From assembly GCF_029840635.1 (NCBI RefSeq), contig NZ_JAOCCU010000005.1, positions 124,001 to 188,000 on the forward strand: DNA of 64,000 bases, read 5' to 3'. The translations under genes were made by a program, and so were the position numbers. The notes beneath the pieces were generated by a model. That model saw only the letters and a list, made by a program, of their open reading frames with translations. It ran no database searches and was not told where the DNA came from. Below are positions 43,611 to 52,414 of this stretch, piece after piece (within the stretch, counting starts at the first letter, position 1; the number at the start of each line of letters is the position of its first letter). This DNA comes from Mitsuaria sp. GD03876 (GTDB taxonomy: Bacteria > Pseudomonadota > Gammaproteobacteria > Burkholderiales > Burkholderiaceae_C).

Positions 43611-44982
43611 GCGCCGCTGGCCGGGCGCCCGGACCGTTCCGCCGCTGGTGGCCGCGGCGCTGGCGTTCGGCGGCGCGCGCGTGGCCTGGGCGCTCCCGCC
43701 CGGCCCCGGCCCGGACGATTGCGCGGGCGGCGCGCCTGCATCGACGCAACCGCTGGAGCTGGACGACGTGACGCGCCTCGCGCTGTGCCACAGCGCCGAA
43801 CTGGCGATCGCGCAGGCGCAGGTCCGTCACCAGGACGCACAGCTCGCCGTGGCGCGGTCCTCGCTCTATCCCCAGGTCACGGCGAGCGCCTCGCGCGTCG
43901 TCGACCGCACCGACTACGCCGGGCCGGAAGCCGGCACGCGGCTGCGCAGCACCTCCCTGTCCGGCGCCATCTCCTGGCGGCTGTACGACTTCGGCGCGCG
44001 CGCGCATGCGGTGGCGGTCGAACGGCTGGGCCTGCGCGCCGTCGAGGCCGACGCGGTGGACGCCCGGGACAAGGCGATCCAGGCCGCCGCATCCGCTTTC
44101 TTCGATCGCCAGCGCGCCGAGGCCACGAGCGTCCTGAGACATCAGGAGGTCGCGCTGGCGCAGGGCACGCTGGAGAGCGTGCAGCGCAAGGCCGGATCGG
44201 GGGCGGCCAGCGATTTCGAGGTCCGCCAGGCGCAGGCCTTCGTCGGCAGGACGCGCCTGGAGGAGCGCGCGGCCGGGGCGACGCTGACGAAGGCGCGATC
44301 CGCGCTGGCCTCGCTGGTCGGGCGTGACGGGCCGTTCGAGATCGCCGCCGCACCGCCCGACGCGCAGGACGCCTGGATTCCGTCCGCCGAGGAACTGGTC
44401 CGCGAGGTGCTCGCGGCCAATGCGGCGGTGCAGGCGGCGCAAGCCCAGCTGGACGCCTCGCGGGAACGGGTCCGGCAGGCGCGGGCCGAGACCCTGCCCA
44501 CGGTGGATGCCGGCCTGGACTACTACCGCAACGGCCGCCCCACCGTCGGCCTGTCCTCCGTGCGGGCGACGGAGCGGGTGGCCTCCATCGCGGTCAACAT
44601 TCCGCTGTTCGACGGCTTCCGGGGCTCGGCGCTGAAGGACCAGGCCGCCGCCCTGGTCCAGCAGCGGATCGCCGAGCTGGAGAAGGCACGGGAGCGCGCG
44701 CTGCTCGATGCCACGCTGATCCACGAGGACGCGCTCGCGGCCCGGGACAGCCTGGGCATCGCCACGGCGACCGTCTCGACCGCGGAGGAGGCTTTCGCCT
44801 CCGCCCAGCGGCGCTTCGCCCACGGCGTCGGTGACCTGTCGGAACTCATCGGGGCGGAAACGGCCCTGGTCAATGCCCGGGAAGCCCGCATCGACGCCCT
44901 CACCAGCCTGGCCGTGGCCACGGCCCAGTTGCGCATCGCCACGGCCCGGACGGCCTGGCGGTCGCCCGTGGCCACGCAGTGA
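43600..44982 (+). CDS. TolC-family outer membrane channel of the type I system
   Basis: 460 residues with a signal peptide (MSARRRWPGARTVPPLVAAA... AWA) and two outer-membrane-efflux-protein repeats with the typical long helices (LALAFG..., AELAIAQAQVRHQDAQLAVA, GVGDLSELIGAETALVNARE). Completes the tripartite exporter. It ends directly against the stop of a minus-strand TetR gene with no spacer. Confidence 0.9.
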   Translation: MSARRRWPGARTVPPLVAAALAFGGARVAWALPPGPGPDDCAGGAPASTQPLELDDVTRLALCHSAELAIAQAQVRHQDAQLAVARSSLYPQVTASASRVVDRTDYAGPEAGTRLRSTSLSGAISWRLYDFGARAHAVAVERLGLRAVEADAVDARDKAIQAAASAFFDRQRAEATSVLRHQEVALAQGTLESVQRKAGSGAASDFEVRQAQAFVGRTRLEERAAGATLTKARSALASLVGRDGPFEIAAAPPDAQDAWIPSAEELVREVLAANAAVQAAQAQLDASRERVRQARAETLPTVDAGLDYYRNGRPTVGLSSVRATERVASIAVNIPLFDGFRGSALKDQAAALVQQRIAELEKARERALLDATLIHEDALAARDSLGIATATVSTAEEAFASAQRRFAHGVGDLSELIGAETALVNAREARIDALTSLAVATAQLRIATARTAWRSPVATQ

Positions 44983-45690
44983 CTAGCGCCCCCCCGCGGG
45001 CATCACCTTCGTCAGGTGGCTCGCCAGCATCCCCGCCGTGATCCGTGCGACATCCTTCGGCTTGAGGCTCTCGTCGAACAGCATCTCCACCGTCGCGTAG
45101 ACCAGCTCCACCACGATCCGGCTCGCGAGCTTCAGCTCCGCGCGCTTCGCCCCCGGCAGCGCCTTGACCAGCAGCTGCGTCTGCGCCTCCGTCACCGCCG
45201 CGTGCGAGGTCAGCCGCACCTCCTGCAGCGCCGGCACCGCCCGCATCGCCCGCATGATCCACACGCCGCCCGGCGTCTGGCGCGTCGCCTCGTAGGTGTC
45301 CAGCAACAGCCCCGCCAGCGCCTCCTCCAGCGCCGGCAGGCCCCGCTGGACCACCTCCACGGACATCCACTTCTCCACGCACTCGTTCTGCCGCTGCATC
45401 AGCCGCTGGCCGAGTTCATGCAGCAACGCGTACTTGTTGGGGAAGTAGCGGTACAGCGCCGGCGGCGACACCCCGGCGCGCTCGCACACCAGGTTGGTCG
45501 AGAGCCGCTCCACGCCGACCTCGATCAGCGTCTGCGCCGCCGCCTCGAGGATGCGCTCGTAGGTCTCCGCGGCGCGCTGCTGCGCGGGCTGTTTCTTCGT
45601 CGCCAGCGCCGGCGCCGGCGCGGCCGGGACCGCGGGCAAGGACGGCGACGAGGATTCGGGAGACTTGCGGCGCGGATTCGGCATGGGCAT
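44983..45690 (-). CDS. TetR-family transcriptional repressor
   Basis: 235 residues: Pro/Ala-rich N-terminal tail (~1-38), then TetR helix-turn-helix at ~40-85 (AAETYERILEAAAQTLIEVG, ERLSTNLVCERAGVSPPALY, RYFPNKYALLHEL) and a helical ligand domain. It is divergent from an MFS transporter gene, and a 14-bp palindrome lies between them (45744-45757). The same motif occurs twice before the DUF2147 gene, so it likely represses the transporter, that gene and itself. Confidence 0.88.
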   Translation of the reverse strand: MPMPNPRRKSPESSSPSLPAVPAAPAPALATKKQPAQQRAAETYERILEAAAQTLIEVGVERLSTNLVCERAGVSPPALYRYFPNKYALLHELGQRLMQRQNECVEKWMSVEVVQRGLPALEEALAGLLLDTYEATRQTPGGVWIMRAMRAVPALQEVRLTSHAAVTEAQTQLLVKALPGAKRAELKLASRIVVELVYATVEMLFDESLKPKDVARITAGMLASHLTKVMPAGGR

Positions 45691-45743
45691 CGATCGACTT
45701 GAAGGCTGCGGGATTCTTCCAGGTTCGCGGGCGATCCGGAAAG

Positions 45744-45757
45744 ATAGCCATGACTAT
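45744..45757. promoter_or_regulatory. Predicted TetR operator (copy 1)
   Basis: ATAGCCATGACTAT is a near-perfect 14-bp palindrome (its reverse complement is ATAGTCATGGCTAT, 12/14 identical) in the 107-nt gap between the divergent TetR and MFS genes. It matches the two sites at 47021-47052, giving the shared form RTAGNNATNRCTAY, where R is A/G and Y is C/T. Confidence 0.6.
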
Positions 45758-45797
45758 AAGATCGCCCACCATCCTCCATCGTCACGATTGCGCCGCC

Positions 45798-46979
45798 ATG
45801 ACCACCCTGCCCCTCACCGGCCCGACGTCGACCGCTGGCGCCCGCGGCGCCCAGGTCCTGGCGATCGCCGTCGGCTCCGTCGCGCTGCTGATGCTGGGCC
45901 TGCAGCCGCTGCTGCTGGGCGCGCTGCTCGAAGCGGGTCACGTCACGCTGGAAGGCGTCGGACTGGTCGCGATGGGCGAGATCGTCGCCCTCGGCCTGGG
46001 CGTGCTGATCGGCGACCTGTGGCTGCCGGCGCGCTCGCTGCGGTCGATCACCGCGATCGCGGCCCTCGCGGCGGCCGCGTTGCACGTGCTGACGATGCGC
46101 GCCAGCGGCGACCTGGCGCTCGGCCTGGTCCGCGCCGCCGCCGGCGTCGCCGAGGGCGTGATGGTCTGGAGCACCACCGCCGTCATCGTCCGCTCGGCCG
46201 CGCCCGAACGCCTGGCCGGCCTGTTCTTCGTCGTGCAGACGCTGACGCAGGCGGTGCTCGGCCTGGCGTTGGCGCATCTCGTCATCCCGGTCGAGGGCTG
46301 GCCCGGCGCCTTCGCGCTGCTGGCCGCGCTGTGCGTCGTGGTCGCGGCGCTGGCCGCCGGCCTCGCGCGGCCGCTCGGGCCGCTGGTGCCCACCGTCAGC
46401 CAGGCCGGCATCGGTTTCGCCTGGACGCGGCCGCGCCTGGGCACGCTGCTGGTCGCCTTCCTCCAGCTCTCCACGCTGGGTGCGCTGTGGGCCTATGCCG
46501 AGCCGCTCGGCACCCGGGCCGGCTTCTCGCCGCTGGCCGTGCAGACGCTGATCGCCGCCGGGCTGGGCATGCAGGTGCTCGGCGGCAGCGTCGGCACCGC
46601 GCTGGTCCGGCGCCTGCCGGTGCGCGCCGCGCTGCTCGGCTGCGCCGTCGTGCTCGGGCTCAGCGCCTTCGGCGTCGCCCGCACCGCGCAAGGCGGCACC
46701 GTCGCCTTCGCCGTGCTGTGCGGCCTGTTCACCTTCACCTGGCTGTTCATGCTGCCCTTCCAGATGGCCCTGGCCATGCGGGTGGACGGCAGCGGGCAGG
46801 TCGCGTCGCTGGTGCCGGCGGCCCAGCTGTTCGGCAGCGCCTTCGGGCCGCTGATCGCCTCGCTGGTCGTCACCGGCGAGGACGTCGCCCCGGTGCCCTT
46901 CGTCGCCACCGGCTTCGCCGTGCTCGCGATCCTCGCGTTGCCGCTGACGCGCGCGCCGTTGCGTCCGTCCGCCGACTGA
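45798..46979 (+). CDS. MFS transporter
   Basis: 393 residues from ATG 45798 (MTTLPLTGPTSTAG), about twelve helices. The loop after helix 2 (GDLWLPARSLRS) and the pattern of helices fit an MFS antiporter of the small-molecule efflux type. Divergent from and probably repressed by the TetR gene. Substrate unknown. Confidence 0.8.
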   Translation: MTTLPLTGPTSTAGARGAQVLAIAVGSVALLMLGLQPLLLGALLEAGHVTLEGVGLVAMGEIVALGLGVLIGDLWLPARSLRSITAIAALAAAALHVLTMRASGDLALGLVRAAAGVAEGVMVWSTTAVIVRSAAPERLAGLFFVVQTLTQAVLGLALAHLVIPVEGWPGAFALLAALCVVVAALAAGLARPLGPLVPTVSQAGIGFAWTRPRLGTLLVAFLQLSTLGALWAYAEPLGTRAGFSPLAVQTLIAAGLGMQVLGGSVGTALVRRLPVRAALLGCAVVLGLSAFGVARTAQGGTVAFAVLCGLFTFTWLFMLPFQMALAMRVDGSGQVASLVPAAQLFGSAFGPLIASLVVTGEDVAPVPFVATGFAVLAILALPLTRAPLRPSAD

Positions 46980-47016
46980 CGGAGCGCGGCCCGACAGGGT
47001 TTCTCCGCAATCCCGG

Positions 47017-47056
47017 TTCGGTAGTCATCGCTATATTTATAGCCATCACTACCGAA
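47017..47056. promoter_or_regulatory. Predicted double TetR operator upstream of the DUF2147 gene
   Basis: An extended inverted repeat: TTCGGTAGTCATCGCTAT (47017-47034), spacer ATTT, ATAGCCATCACTACCGAA (47039-47056); the arms pair at 16 of 18 positions. Each arm contains one copy of the 14-bp motif also found before the MFS gene. A TATATT lies at its centre and may be a -10 box that the repressor would cover. Confidence 0.65.
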
Positions 47057-47091
47057 ACAGCGCGAGGGCATCGCCCTCGGGAGAACACGCG

Positions 47092-47550
47092 ATGACACAC
47101 GGACAAGCGGTCTTGCGCAGGCGCTTCCCCACGGCGGGGCTGGTCATGGCGGCTTTGGTCGCCGCGCTGATTCAGACCCCGGCGTTCGCGGCGGGACCGG
47201 ACGACGCCAAGGGCCTGTGGCTGAGCGCCGATGGCGGCGCGGTGATCGAGTTCAAGCCCTGCGCCGACAAGGCCGGCGCGCTGTGCGGCCGCATCGTCTG
47301 GGACAAGGACGCCGGCAAGGCGAACGACACCTGCGGCGTCCAGATCGCGCAGCTCGAGCGCTATGACAACGAGGCCTGGCGCGACGGCTGGGTCTTCGAC
47401 CCGCGCGACCGCAAGAAGTACAAGGGCGCGCTGCGCGTCAAGGGCGGCGACCTGTACGTGCGCGCCTTCATCGGCACCGAGATCCTCGGCCAGACCGAAC
47501 AGATGAAGCGCGTCGCGGAACTGCCGGCCACGCCGGCCTGCAAGTCCTGA
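47092..47550 (+). CDS. Exported DUF2147 protein
   Basis: 152 residues: signal peptide to ~34 (TPAFAA), then DUF2147 features KGLWLSADGGAVIEFKPC, LCGRIVWDKDAGKANDTCGV, DPRDRKKYKGALRVKGGDLY, VRAFIGTEILGQTEQMKRV. These small periplasmic proteins are common in proteobacteria; function unknown, possibly lipocalin-like binding. Its promoter region carries the double operator, tying it to the TetR/MFS pair. Confidence 0.85.
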   Translation: MTHGQAVLRRRFPTAGLVMAALVAALIQTPAFAAGPDDAKGLWLSADGGAVIEFKPCADKAGALCGRIVWDKDAGKANDTCGVQIAQLERYDNEAWRDGWVFDPRDRKKYKGALRVKGGDLYVRAFIGTEILGQTEQMKRVAELPATPACKS

Positions 47551-47641
47551 CGGCGACGCATCGCCGCCCTGCGAATCGGAACCCGAACCCGGACGCCTCC
47601 CCGCGACCGCACACGACACCACCAAGAAGAGGAGCCACGCG

Positions 47642-48580
47642 ATGACCCGCAGCCTTGCCCACGTCCCTGCCCCTGCCCACGTTGCCGCCAACGCCGGCGT
47701 CCGCGCGCCGCGCCTCGCGCTCGGCATCCTCGCCGTGCTGGCGGCGTTCGCCGCGCCGGCCGCGCGCGCCGACGACGGCATCGCCACGATGGCCATCGAC
47801 GTCGAGGCCAAGCTGCTGTCCGACCTGCGCAACCGCGGCATCTCGGACTCGGGCCGCAAGCCCGCAGGGCAACTGAGCGTCCAGCTCGCGCACGAATCCG
47901 GCTTCATCGCCCTCGCCCAGCTGTCCACCGTCAGCAAGAAGGCCTTCACCGACGGCGACGGCGTCAACCTGCTGCTGGGCACGGGCTACCGCTTCGGCGA
48001 TCCGGACGCGTGGCACTTCGGCGTCGGCCTGGCCAAGGAGTTCTTCCCCGGCGCGAAGTTCGACGCGCCGCATGGCCTCGACCTCGAGGCCGGCGTCCCG
48101 GTCGACTTCCGCCGCACCCGCTACGACACCGCCTACGCGGTGTTGGAGATCGGCTGGGGCAAGCTCGAAGGCCGCATCCTGCACGTGCTCTCTCGCACCT
48201 ACCGCGGCGCCGACACCGGCGGCGTCTGCGGCCAGATCCTGGCCGCCGGCGCGGACCCGACGCCCGCGATCGAGTGCTACCTGCGCGGCGACCACAACTC
48301 GCGCGGCAGCATGCTCTACGAGCTCGGCTACCGCTACGACCTGACCCCGACCACGACGCTGAACCTGCATGCCGGCACGCAGAAGATCCGCCACTTCAAG
48401 GAGGCCGACTTCAGCGACTACTCGATCGGCGTGACCCACCAGCGCTGGGGTTTCAGCTGGACCGCCGAATGGGTCACGACCCGCACGCACCGGCCGGAGC
48501 TCTTCATGATCCCCGACGGCGACGGCTGGAAGCGCCAGGACGACGACCGGCTCGTCGTCTCGGTCTCGCGAAAGTTCTGA
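47642..48580 (+). CDS. Exported beta-barrel, TorF-like putative porin
   Basis: 312 residues. N-terminal signal (LALGILAVLAAFAAPAARA), then strands of alternating residues such as VEAKLLSDLRNRGISDSGRK, LELGYRYDLTPTTTLNLHAG and a final LVVSVSRKF ending in Phe. The RNRGISDS start recalls the RFRGISQ box of TorF porins. Its stop overlaps the start of the kinase gene by 1 nt (TGATG), so it probably takes up the compound metabolised by the genes that follow. Confidence 0.7.
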   Translation: MTRSLAHVPAPAHVAANAGVRAPRLALGILAVLAAFAAPAARADDGIATMAIDVEAKLLSDLRNRGISDSGRKPAGQLSVQLAHESGFIALAQLSTVSKKAFTDGDGVNLLLGTGYRFGDPDAWHFGVGLAKEFFPGAKFDAPHGLDLEAGVPVDFRRTRYDTAYAVLEIGWGKLEGRILHVLSRTYRGADTGGVCGQILAAGADPTPAIECYLRGDHNSRGSMLYELGYRYDLTPTTTLNLHAGTQKIRHFKEADFSDYSIGVTHQRWGFSWTAEWVTTRTHRPELFMIPDGDGWKRQDDDRLVVSVSRKF

Positions 48581-50181
48581 TGACCGAGGACGTGACGCCG
48601 CTGGTGCTGGCGGTGGACCTGGGCACCAGCGGCTGCAAGTGCGCGCTGGTGACGCTGGACGGCCGGGTGCTGGCCTGGGCCTTCCGCCCGGTGGCGCTGC
48701 AGGTGGCCGGCGTGCGCGCCGAGCAGGATCCCGAGGCCTGGTGGCAGGCGCTGCTGGAAGCCGCCGCCGAGGCGCTGGCCGGCGACGACGGGCACCGGCG
48801 CCGCGTCGCGGCGGTGTGCTGCTCGACGCAGACCGAGGTCACCGTCTGCCTGGGCCAGGACGGCCGCGCGATCGGCAACGCCTTCAGCTGGCTGGACGCG
48901 CGCGGCGCCGCCGCGATCGGGCGGCGCGCCCGGGGCCGCTGGCTCAACGTGGAGGGCTACGCGCCGCTCAAGCTCTGGCGCTGGCTGCGCCTGACCGGCG
49001 GCGCGCCCTCGCTGACCGGCCGCGACGCCGCCGGCCACATGGCCTTCGTCCGCGACGAGCAGCCCGCCGTCTACGAGGCCACGCGTTGTTTCCTCAACGC
49101 GCTGGACTACCTGAACTACCGGCTCTGCGGCCGCGTCTGCGCGACGCAGGACTCGATCCTCGCCAGCTGGGTCACCGACAACCGTGACCCCGCGCGCATC
49201 CGCTACGACCGGCGCCTGATCGACGCGCTCGGGCTGGACGCCGGCAAGCTGCCCGAGATCGTCCGCCCCACCGACGTGCTGGGCCCGCTGCTGCCCGAGG
49301 TCGCCGCGCGGCTGGGCCTGGCCCCGACGACGCCGGTCGTCGCCGGCGCGGTCGACACCTCGGCCGTGGCGGTCAGCGCCGCGGTGACGGACTTCGAGAC
49401 CCACCTCTACCTCGGCACCTCGTCCTGGCTGGGCGCGCACGTGCCGAGCATGCGCACCGACGTCCGCCACAAGATCGCCGCCGTGCCCTGCGCGGTCGAG
49501 CAGCGCTACCTGGCGCTGGCGCTGCAGTCCACCGCCGGCGCCAACCTGTCCTTCCTGCGCGACCGCATCCTCTACCACCCCGACGAACTGGCCGCCGACG
49601 AGGAACATCCCGCCGTCTACGAGGTGCTCAACCGCATCGCCGCGCGCGTGCCGCCGGGCTCGCGCGGGCTGATCTACACGCCCTGGCTCTTCGGCGAACG
49701 CACGCCGGTGGACGACCCGCTGCTGCGCGCGGGGCTGATCAACCTGTCGCTGGAGCATTCGCGCGAGGACATCTTCCGCGCCTTCCTCGAGGGCGTCGCG
49801 CTGAACACGCGCTGGATGATGGAGCCCTTCGGCCGGCTGCTGGGCCGCTCGCCCGGCACGATCGCGGCGGTCGGCGGCGGCGCGCAGAGCGACGTCTGGT
49901 GCCAGATCCTGGCCGACGTCACCGGGCAGCCGATCCGGCAGCTGGAAAGCCCGATCCAGGCCAACGCGATCGGCGCGGCCTTCCTGGCCGGCGTGGGCAC
50001 CGGCGCGCTGCGCTTCGGCGACCTCGCGGCGCTGCGCCGCACCCGCCGGATCTACGAGCCCGCGGCCGCCTTGCGCCGGCTCTACGGCGACAAGTTCGAG
50101 GCCTTCAAGGAAGTCCGCGCGCGACTGGCGCCGCTGTACCACCGCCTCAATCGCGCGAGCGCGACGGGAGCCCCCGCATGA
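48580..50181 (+). CDS. FGGY-family carbohydrate kinase (xylulokinase-like)
   Basis: 533 residues from ATG 48580. N-terminal LVLAVDLGTSGCKCALV (phosphate-binding), a GAVDTSAVAVSAAV block (phosphate 2), and AAVGGGAQSDVWCQILADVT (adenosine site). FGGY kinases phosphorylate sugars, polyols or sugar acids such as xylulose, ribulose, gluconate. The following aldolase gene overlaps by 4 nt, so kinase product probably feeds the aldolase. Confidence 0.85.
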   Translation: MTEDVTPLVLAVDLGTSGCKCALVTLDGRVLAWAFRPVALQVAGVRAEQDPEAWWQALLEAAAEALAGDDGHRRRVAAVCCSTQTEVTVCLGQDGRAIGNAFSWLDARGAAAIGRRARGRWLNVEGYAPLKLWRWLRLTGGAPSLTGRDAAGHMAFVRDEQPAVYEATRCFLNALDYLNYRLCGRVCATQDSILASWVTDNRDPARIRYDRRLIDALGLDAGKLPEIVRPTDVLGPLLPEVAARLGLAPTTPVVAGAVDTSAVAVSAAVTDFETHLYLGTSSWLGAHVPSMRTDVRHKIAAVPCAVEQRYLALALQSTAGANLSFLRDRILYHPDELAADEEHPAVYEVLNRIAARVPPGSRGLIYTPWLFGERTPVDDPLLRAGLINLSLEHSREDIFRAFLEGVALNTRWMMEPFGRLLGRSPGTIAAVGGGAQSDVWCQILADVTGQPIRQLESPIQANAIGAAFLAGVGTGALRFGDLAALRRTRRIYEPAAALRRLYGDKFEAFKEVRARLAPLYHRLNRASATGAPA

Positions 50182-50840
50182 ACCACGCGGACGCTCGCCG
50201 CCATGTCGTGGACCTGTGCCTGCGCCTGTCCGAGCGCGGCTACTTCGCCGGCACCGGCGGCAACCTGATGCTGCGCATCGACCCGGACCTGGTCGCGGTG
50301 ACGCCGTCGGCCACCGACTACCTCGCGATGCGGCCCGAGGACGTCTGCGTGCTCCGCCTGGCCGACCTGTCCGTCGTCGACGACGCGAGCGGCGGCGCCC
50401 GCAAGCCGTCGGTGGAGACCGGGCTGCATGCCCGCGTGCTGCGCGCGCGGCCGGACGTCGGCTGCAGCATCCACACGCACCAGCCACTGGCCAGCGCCTG
50501 CGCGCTGATCGGCGAGCCGCTGGCCGTGCCCCGCGCGCTACGCCACTGGCTCGGCGAGGACGTGCCGGTGGTCGGCTACGCGCCGTCGGGCACGTCCTGG
50601 CTGGCGGGCAAGCTCGCCCGCGCGGTGCGGCGCGAGCGCCAGGCCTACCTGCTGCGCAACCACGGCATCCTGTGCTGCGCCGCCGACAGCGCCACCGCGC
50701 TGGAGGCCGTCGAGCACCTCGAGGCGCTCGCCCGCGACCTCCTGGCCACCCGCATCGACGCGCGCACGCGCCGCGAGCCCGCCCTGCGGCTCCCGCTCGC
50801 CGCGGTGCGCGACCTGCTGATCCATCCCAAGGGACCGTGA
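50178..50840 (+). CDS. Class II aldolase/adducin-family protein (active-site complete)
   Basis: 220 residues. Family features: FAGTGGNLMLR (23-33), VTPSATDYLAM (41-51), VETGLH with Glu80, zinc ligands His99 and His101 in SIHTHQP and His162 in LLRNHGIL. These enzymes cleave phosphorylated sugars (fuculose-1-phosphate type) or epimerise ribulose-5-phosphate. Overlaps the kinase stop (ATGA) and the next gene's start (TGATG). Confidence 0.85.
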   Translation: MNHADARRHVVDLCLRLSERGYFAGTGGNLMLRIDPDLVAVTPSATDYLAMRPEDVCVLRLADLSVVDDASGGARKPSVETGLHARVLRARPDVGCSIHTHQPLASACALIGEPLAVPRALRHWLGEDVPVVGYAPSGTSWLAGKLARAVRRERQAYLLRNHGILCCAADSATALEAVEHLEALARDLLATRIDARTRREPALRLPLAAVRDLLIHPKGP

Positions 50841-52414
50841 TGTCGACGTCTGCTTCACATTCATCCACCGCCGCCCCTGCTGGCCCTGCCGGAGCCACTG
50901 CCGGAGCCACTGCCGGGGCTGGTGCCGGGGCCGCCTCCGTGCCGGTGCGCGGCGCCTCGTCGGGAGCCTCCTCCGGCTCGGCCGTCCCGACCTGGCCGGA
51001 CACCCACGCGCTCCACGAGCGCTTCGCCGCGCTGGTCAACCAGCCGATGCGGCCGATCCGCCCCGACGCGATGCCGCGGGTGCTGCGCTGGTTCGACGAA
51101 CGCTGCGCCGGCTCCAAGCGGCTCGCGGCGCGCGCGGCCGAGGTCATCCCCGGCGGCGTGCAGCACAACCTCGCCTTCAACCATCCGTTCCCGCTCGCGA
51201 TCACGCGCGCCGACGGCGCCCACCTCACCGACATCGACGGCAACCGCTACATCGACTTCCTGCAGGCCGGCGGCCCGACGCTGCTCGGCAGCAACCCGCC
51301 GGCGGTGCGCGACGCGGTGCACGCGCTGCTGGACGACTGCGGCCCCGTCACCGGCCTGCTGCACGAATACGAGGTCAAGCTCGCCGAGCAGGTCTGCCGC
51401 CACATGCCCGGCGTGGAGATGCTGCGCATGCTGGGCTCGGGCACCGAGGCGGTGATGGGCGCGGTGCGGCTGGCCCGCACCTTCACCGGGCGCCGCCGCG
51501 TGATCAAGATCGGCGGCGCCTACCACGGCTGGAGCGACCAGCTGGTCTACGGCATGCGCCTGCCCAAGACCGGCCGGATGGAGGCCGTCGGCATCCCGCG
51601 CGGCGCGACCGCCCACACGCAGGAGTGCCTGCCCAACGACCCGGAGGCGCTGCGCCGGCTGCTGCGCTGGAACCGGCTGCGCGGCGGCACGGCGGCGGTG
51701 CTGCTGGAGCCCTTCGGTCCCGAGAGCGGCACGCGGCCGGTGCACCGCGAGTTCAACGCGCAGGTCCGCGCGCTCTGCGACGAGTTCGGCGCACTGCTGA
51801 TCTTCGACGAGGTGGTGACCGGCTTCCGCGCCGGCATGGGCGGCGCGCAGGCCTGGTTCGGCGTCACGCCCGACCTCACCGTGCTGGGCAAGTGCCTCAC
51901 CGGCGGCTACCCGATGGCGGGCGCGATCGGCGGCAAGCGGGAGATCATGATGTCGCTGGTCGGCGGCATCGGCACCACGTCGCGGCGGGCCTTCGTCGGC
52001 GGCACGCTGTCGGCCAACCCGCTGAGCTGCGTGGCGGGCTACCACGCGCTGCTGGAGATGGAACGGACCGGCGCCGCCGCGGCGGCCGGACGCGCCGGCG
52101 ACCGGCTGCGGCAGGGGCTGGAGGAGATCATCCTGCGACGCGGGCTGCCCTACGTCGCCTACAACATCGGCTCCATCGTCCACCTGCAGACCTCGGGCGT
52201 GCTGCTGCTGGACACCAGCAGCCTGTGGAAGCTGCTCCGGGTCAAGGACGAGGCGAAACGCCGCAAGCACATGATGGAAGAGATGGGCGCGGCGTTCACC
52301 GCGCACGGGCTGATCTCGGTGGCGGGCAGCCGGCTCTACACCAGCCTGGCCGACACCGACGAGGTCATCGACGACGCGCTCAACCGCTTCGACGACGTCT
52401 TCGCGCTGACATGA
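50840..52414 (+). CDS. Class III PLP-dependent aminotransferase
   Basis: 524 residues. The first ~50 are an Ala/Gly/Ser-rich stretch with GATAGATAGAG repeats, unlike normal family members; the enzyme part starts near residue 55. Signature: GSGTEAVMGAVRLAR (199-213), GAYHGWSD (226-233), LIFDEVVTGFR (320-330) and Lys351 in LGKCLTGGYPMAG, the PLP lysine. Closest in look to the glutamate-1-semialdehyde aminomutase group. Substrate not identifiable; placed between two aldolase-type genes it may act on an amino- or keto-sugar. Confidence 0.85.
   Translation: MSTSASHSSTAAPAGPAGATAGATAGAGAGAASVPVRGASSGASSGSAVPTWPDTHALHERFAALVNQPMRPIRPDAMPRVLRWFDERCAGSKRLAARAAEVIPGGVQHNLAFNHPFPLAITRADGAHLTDIDGNRYIDFLQAGGPTLLGSNPPAVRDAVHALLDDCGPVTGLLHEYEVKLAEQVCRHMPGVEMLRMLGSGTEAVMGAVRLARTFTGRRRVIKIGGAYHGWSDQLVYGMRLPKTGRMEAVGIPRGATAHTQECLPNDPEALRRLLRWNRLRGGTAAVLLEPFGPESGTRPVHREFNAQVRALCDEFGALLIFDEVVTGFRAGMGGAQAWFGVTPDLTVLGKCLTGGYPMAGAIGGKREIMMSLVGGIGTTSRRAFVGGTLSANPLSCVAGYHALLEMERTGAAAAAGRAGDRLRQGLEEIILRRGLPYVAYNIGSIVHLQTSGVLLLDTSSLWKLLRVKDEAKRRKHMMEEMGAAFTAHGLISVAGSRLYTSLADTDEVIDDALNRFDDVFALT

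Noticed and set aside
50870-50940. GCC/GGA-rich repeat at the start of the aminotransferase gene
   Set aside because: In-frame Ala/Gly/Thr low-complexity tail; could mean the true start is further in, but no better start codon with a ribosome binding site is seen.
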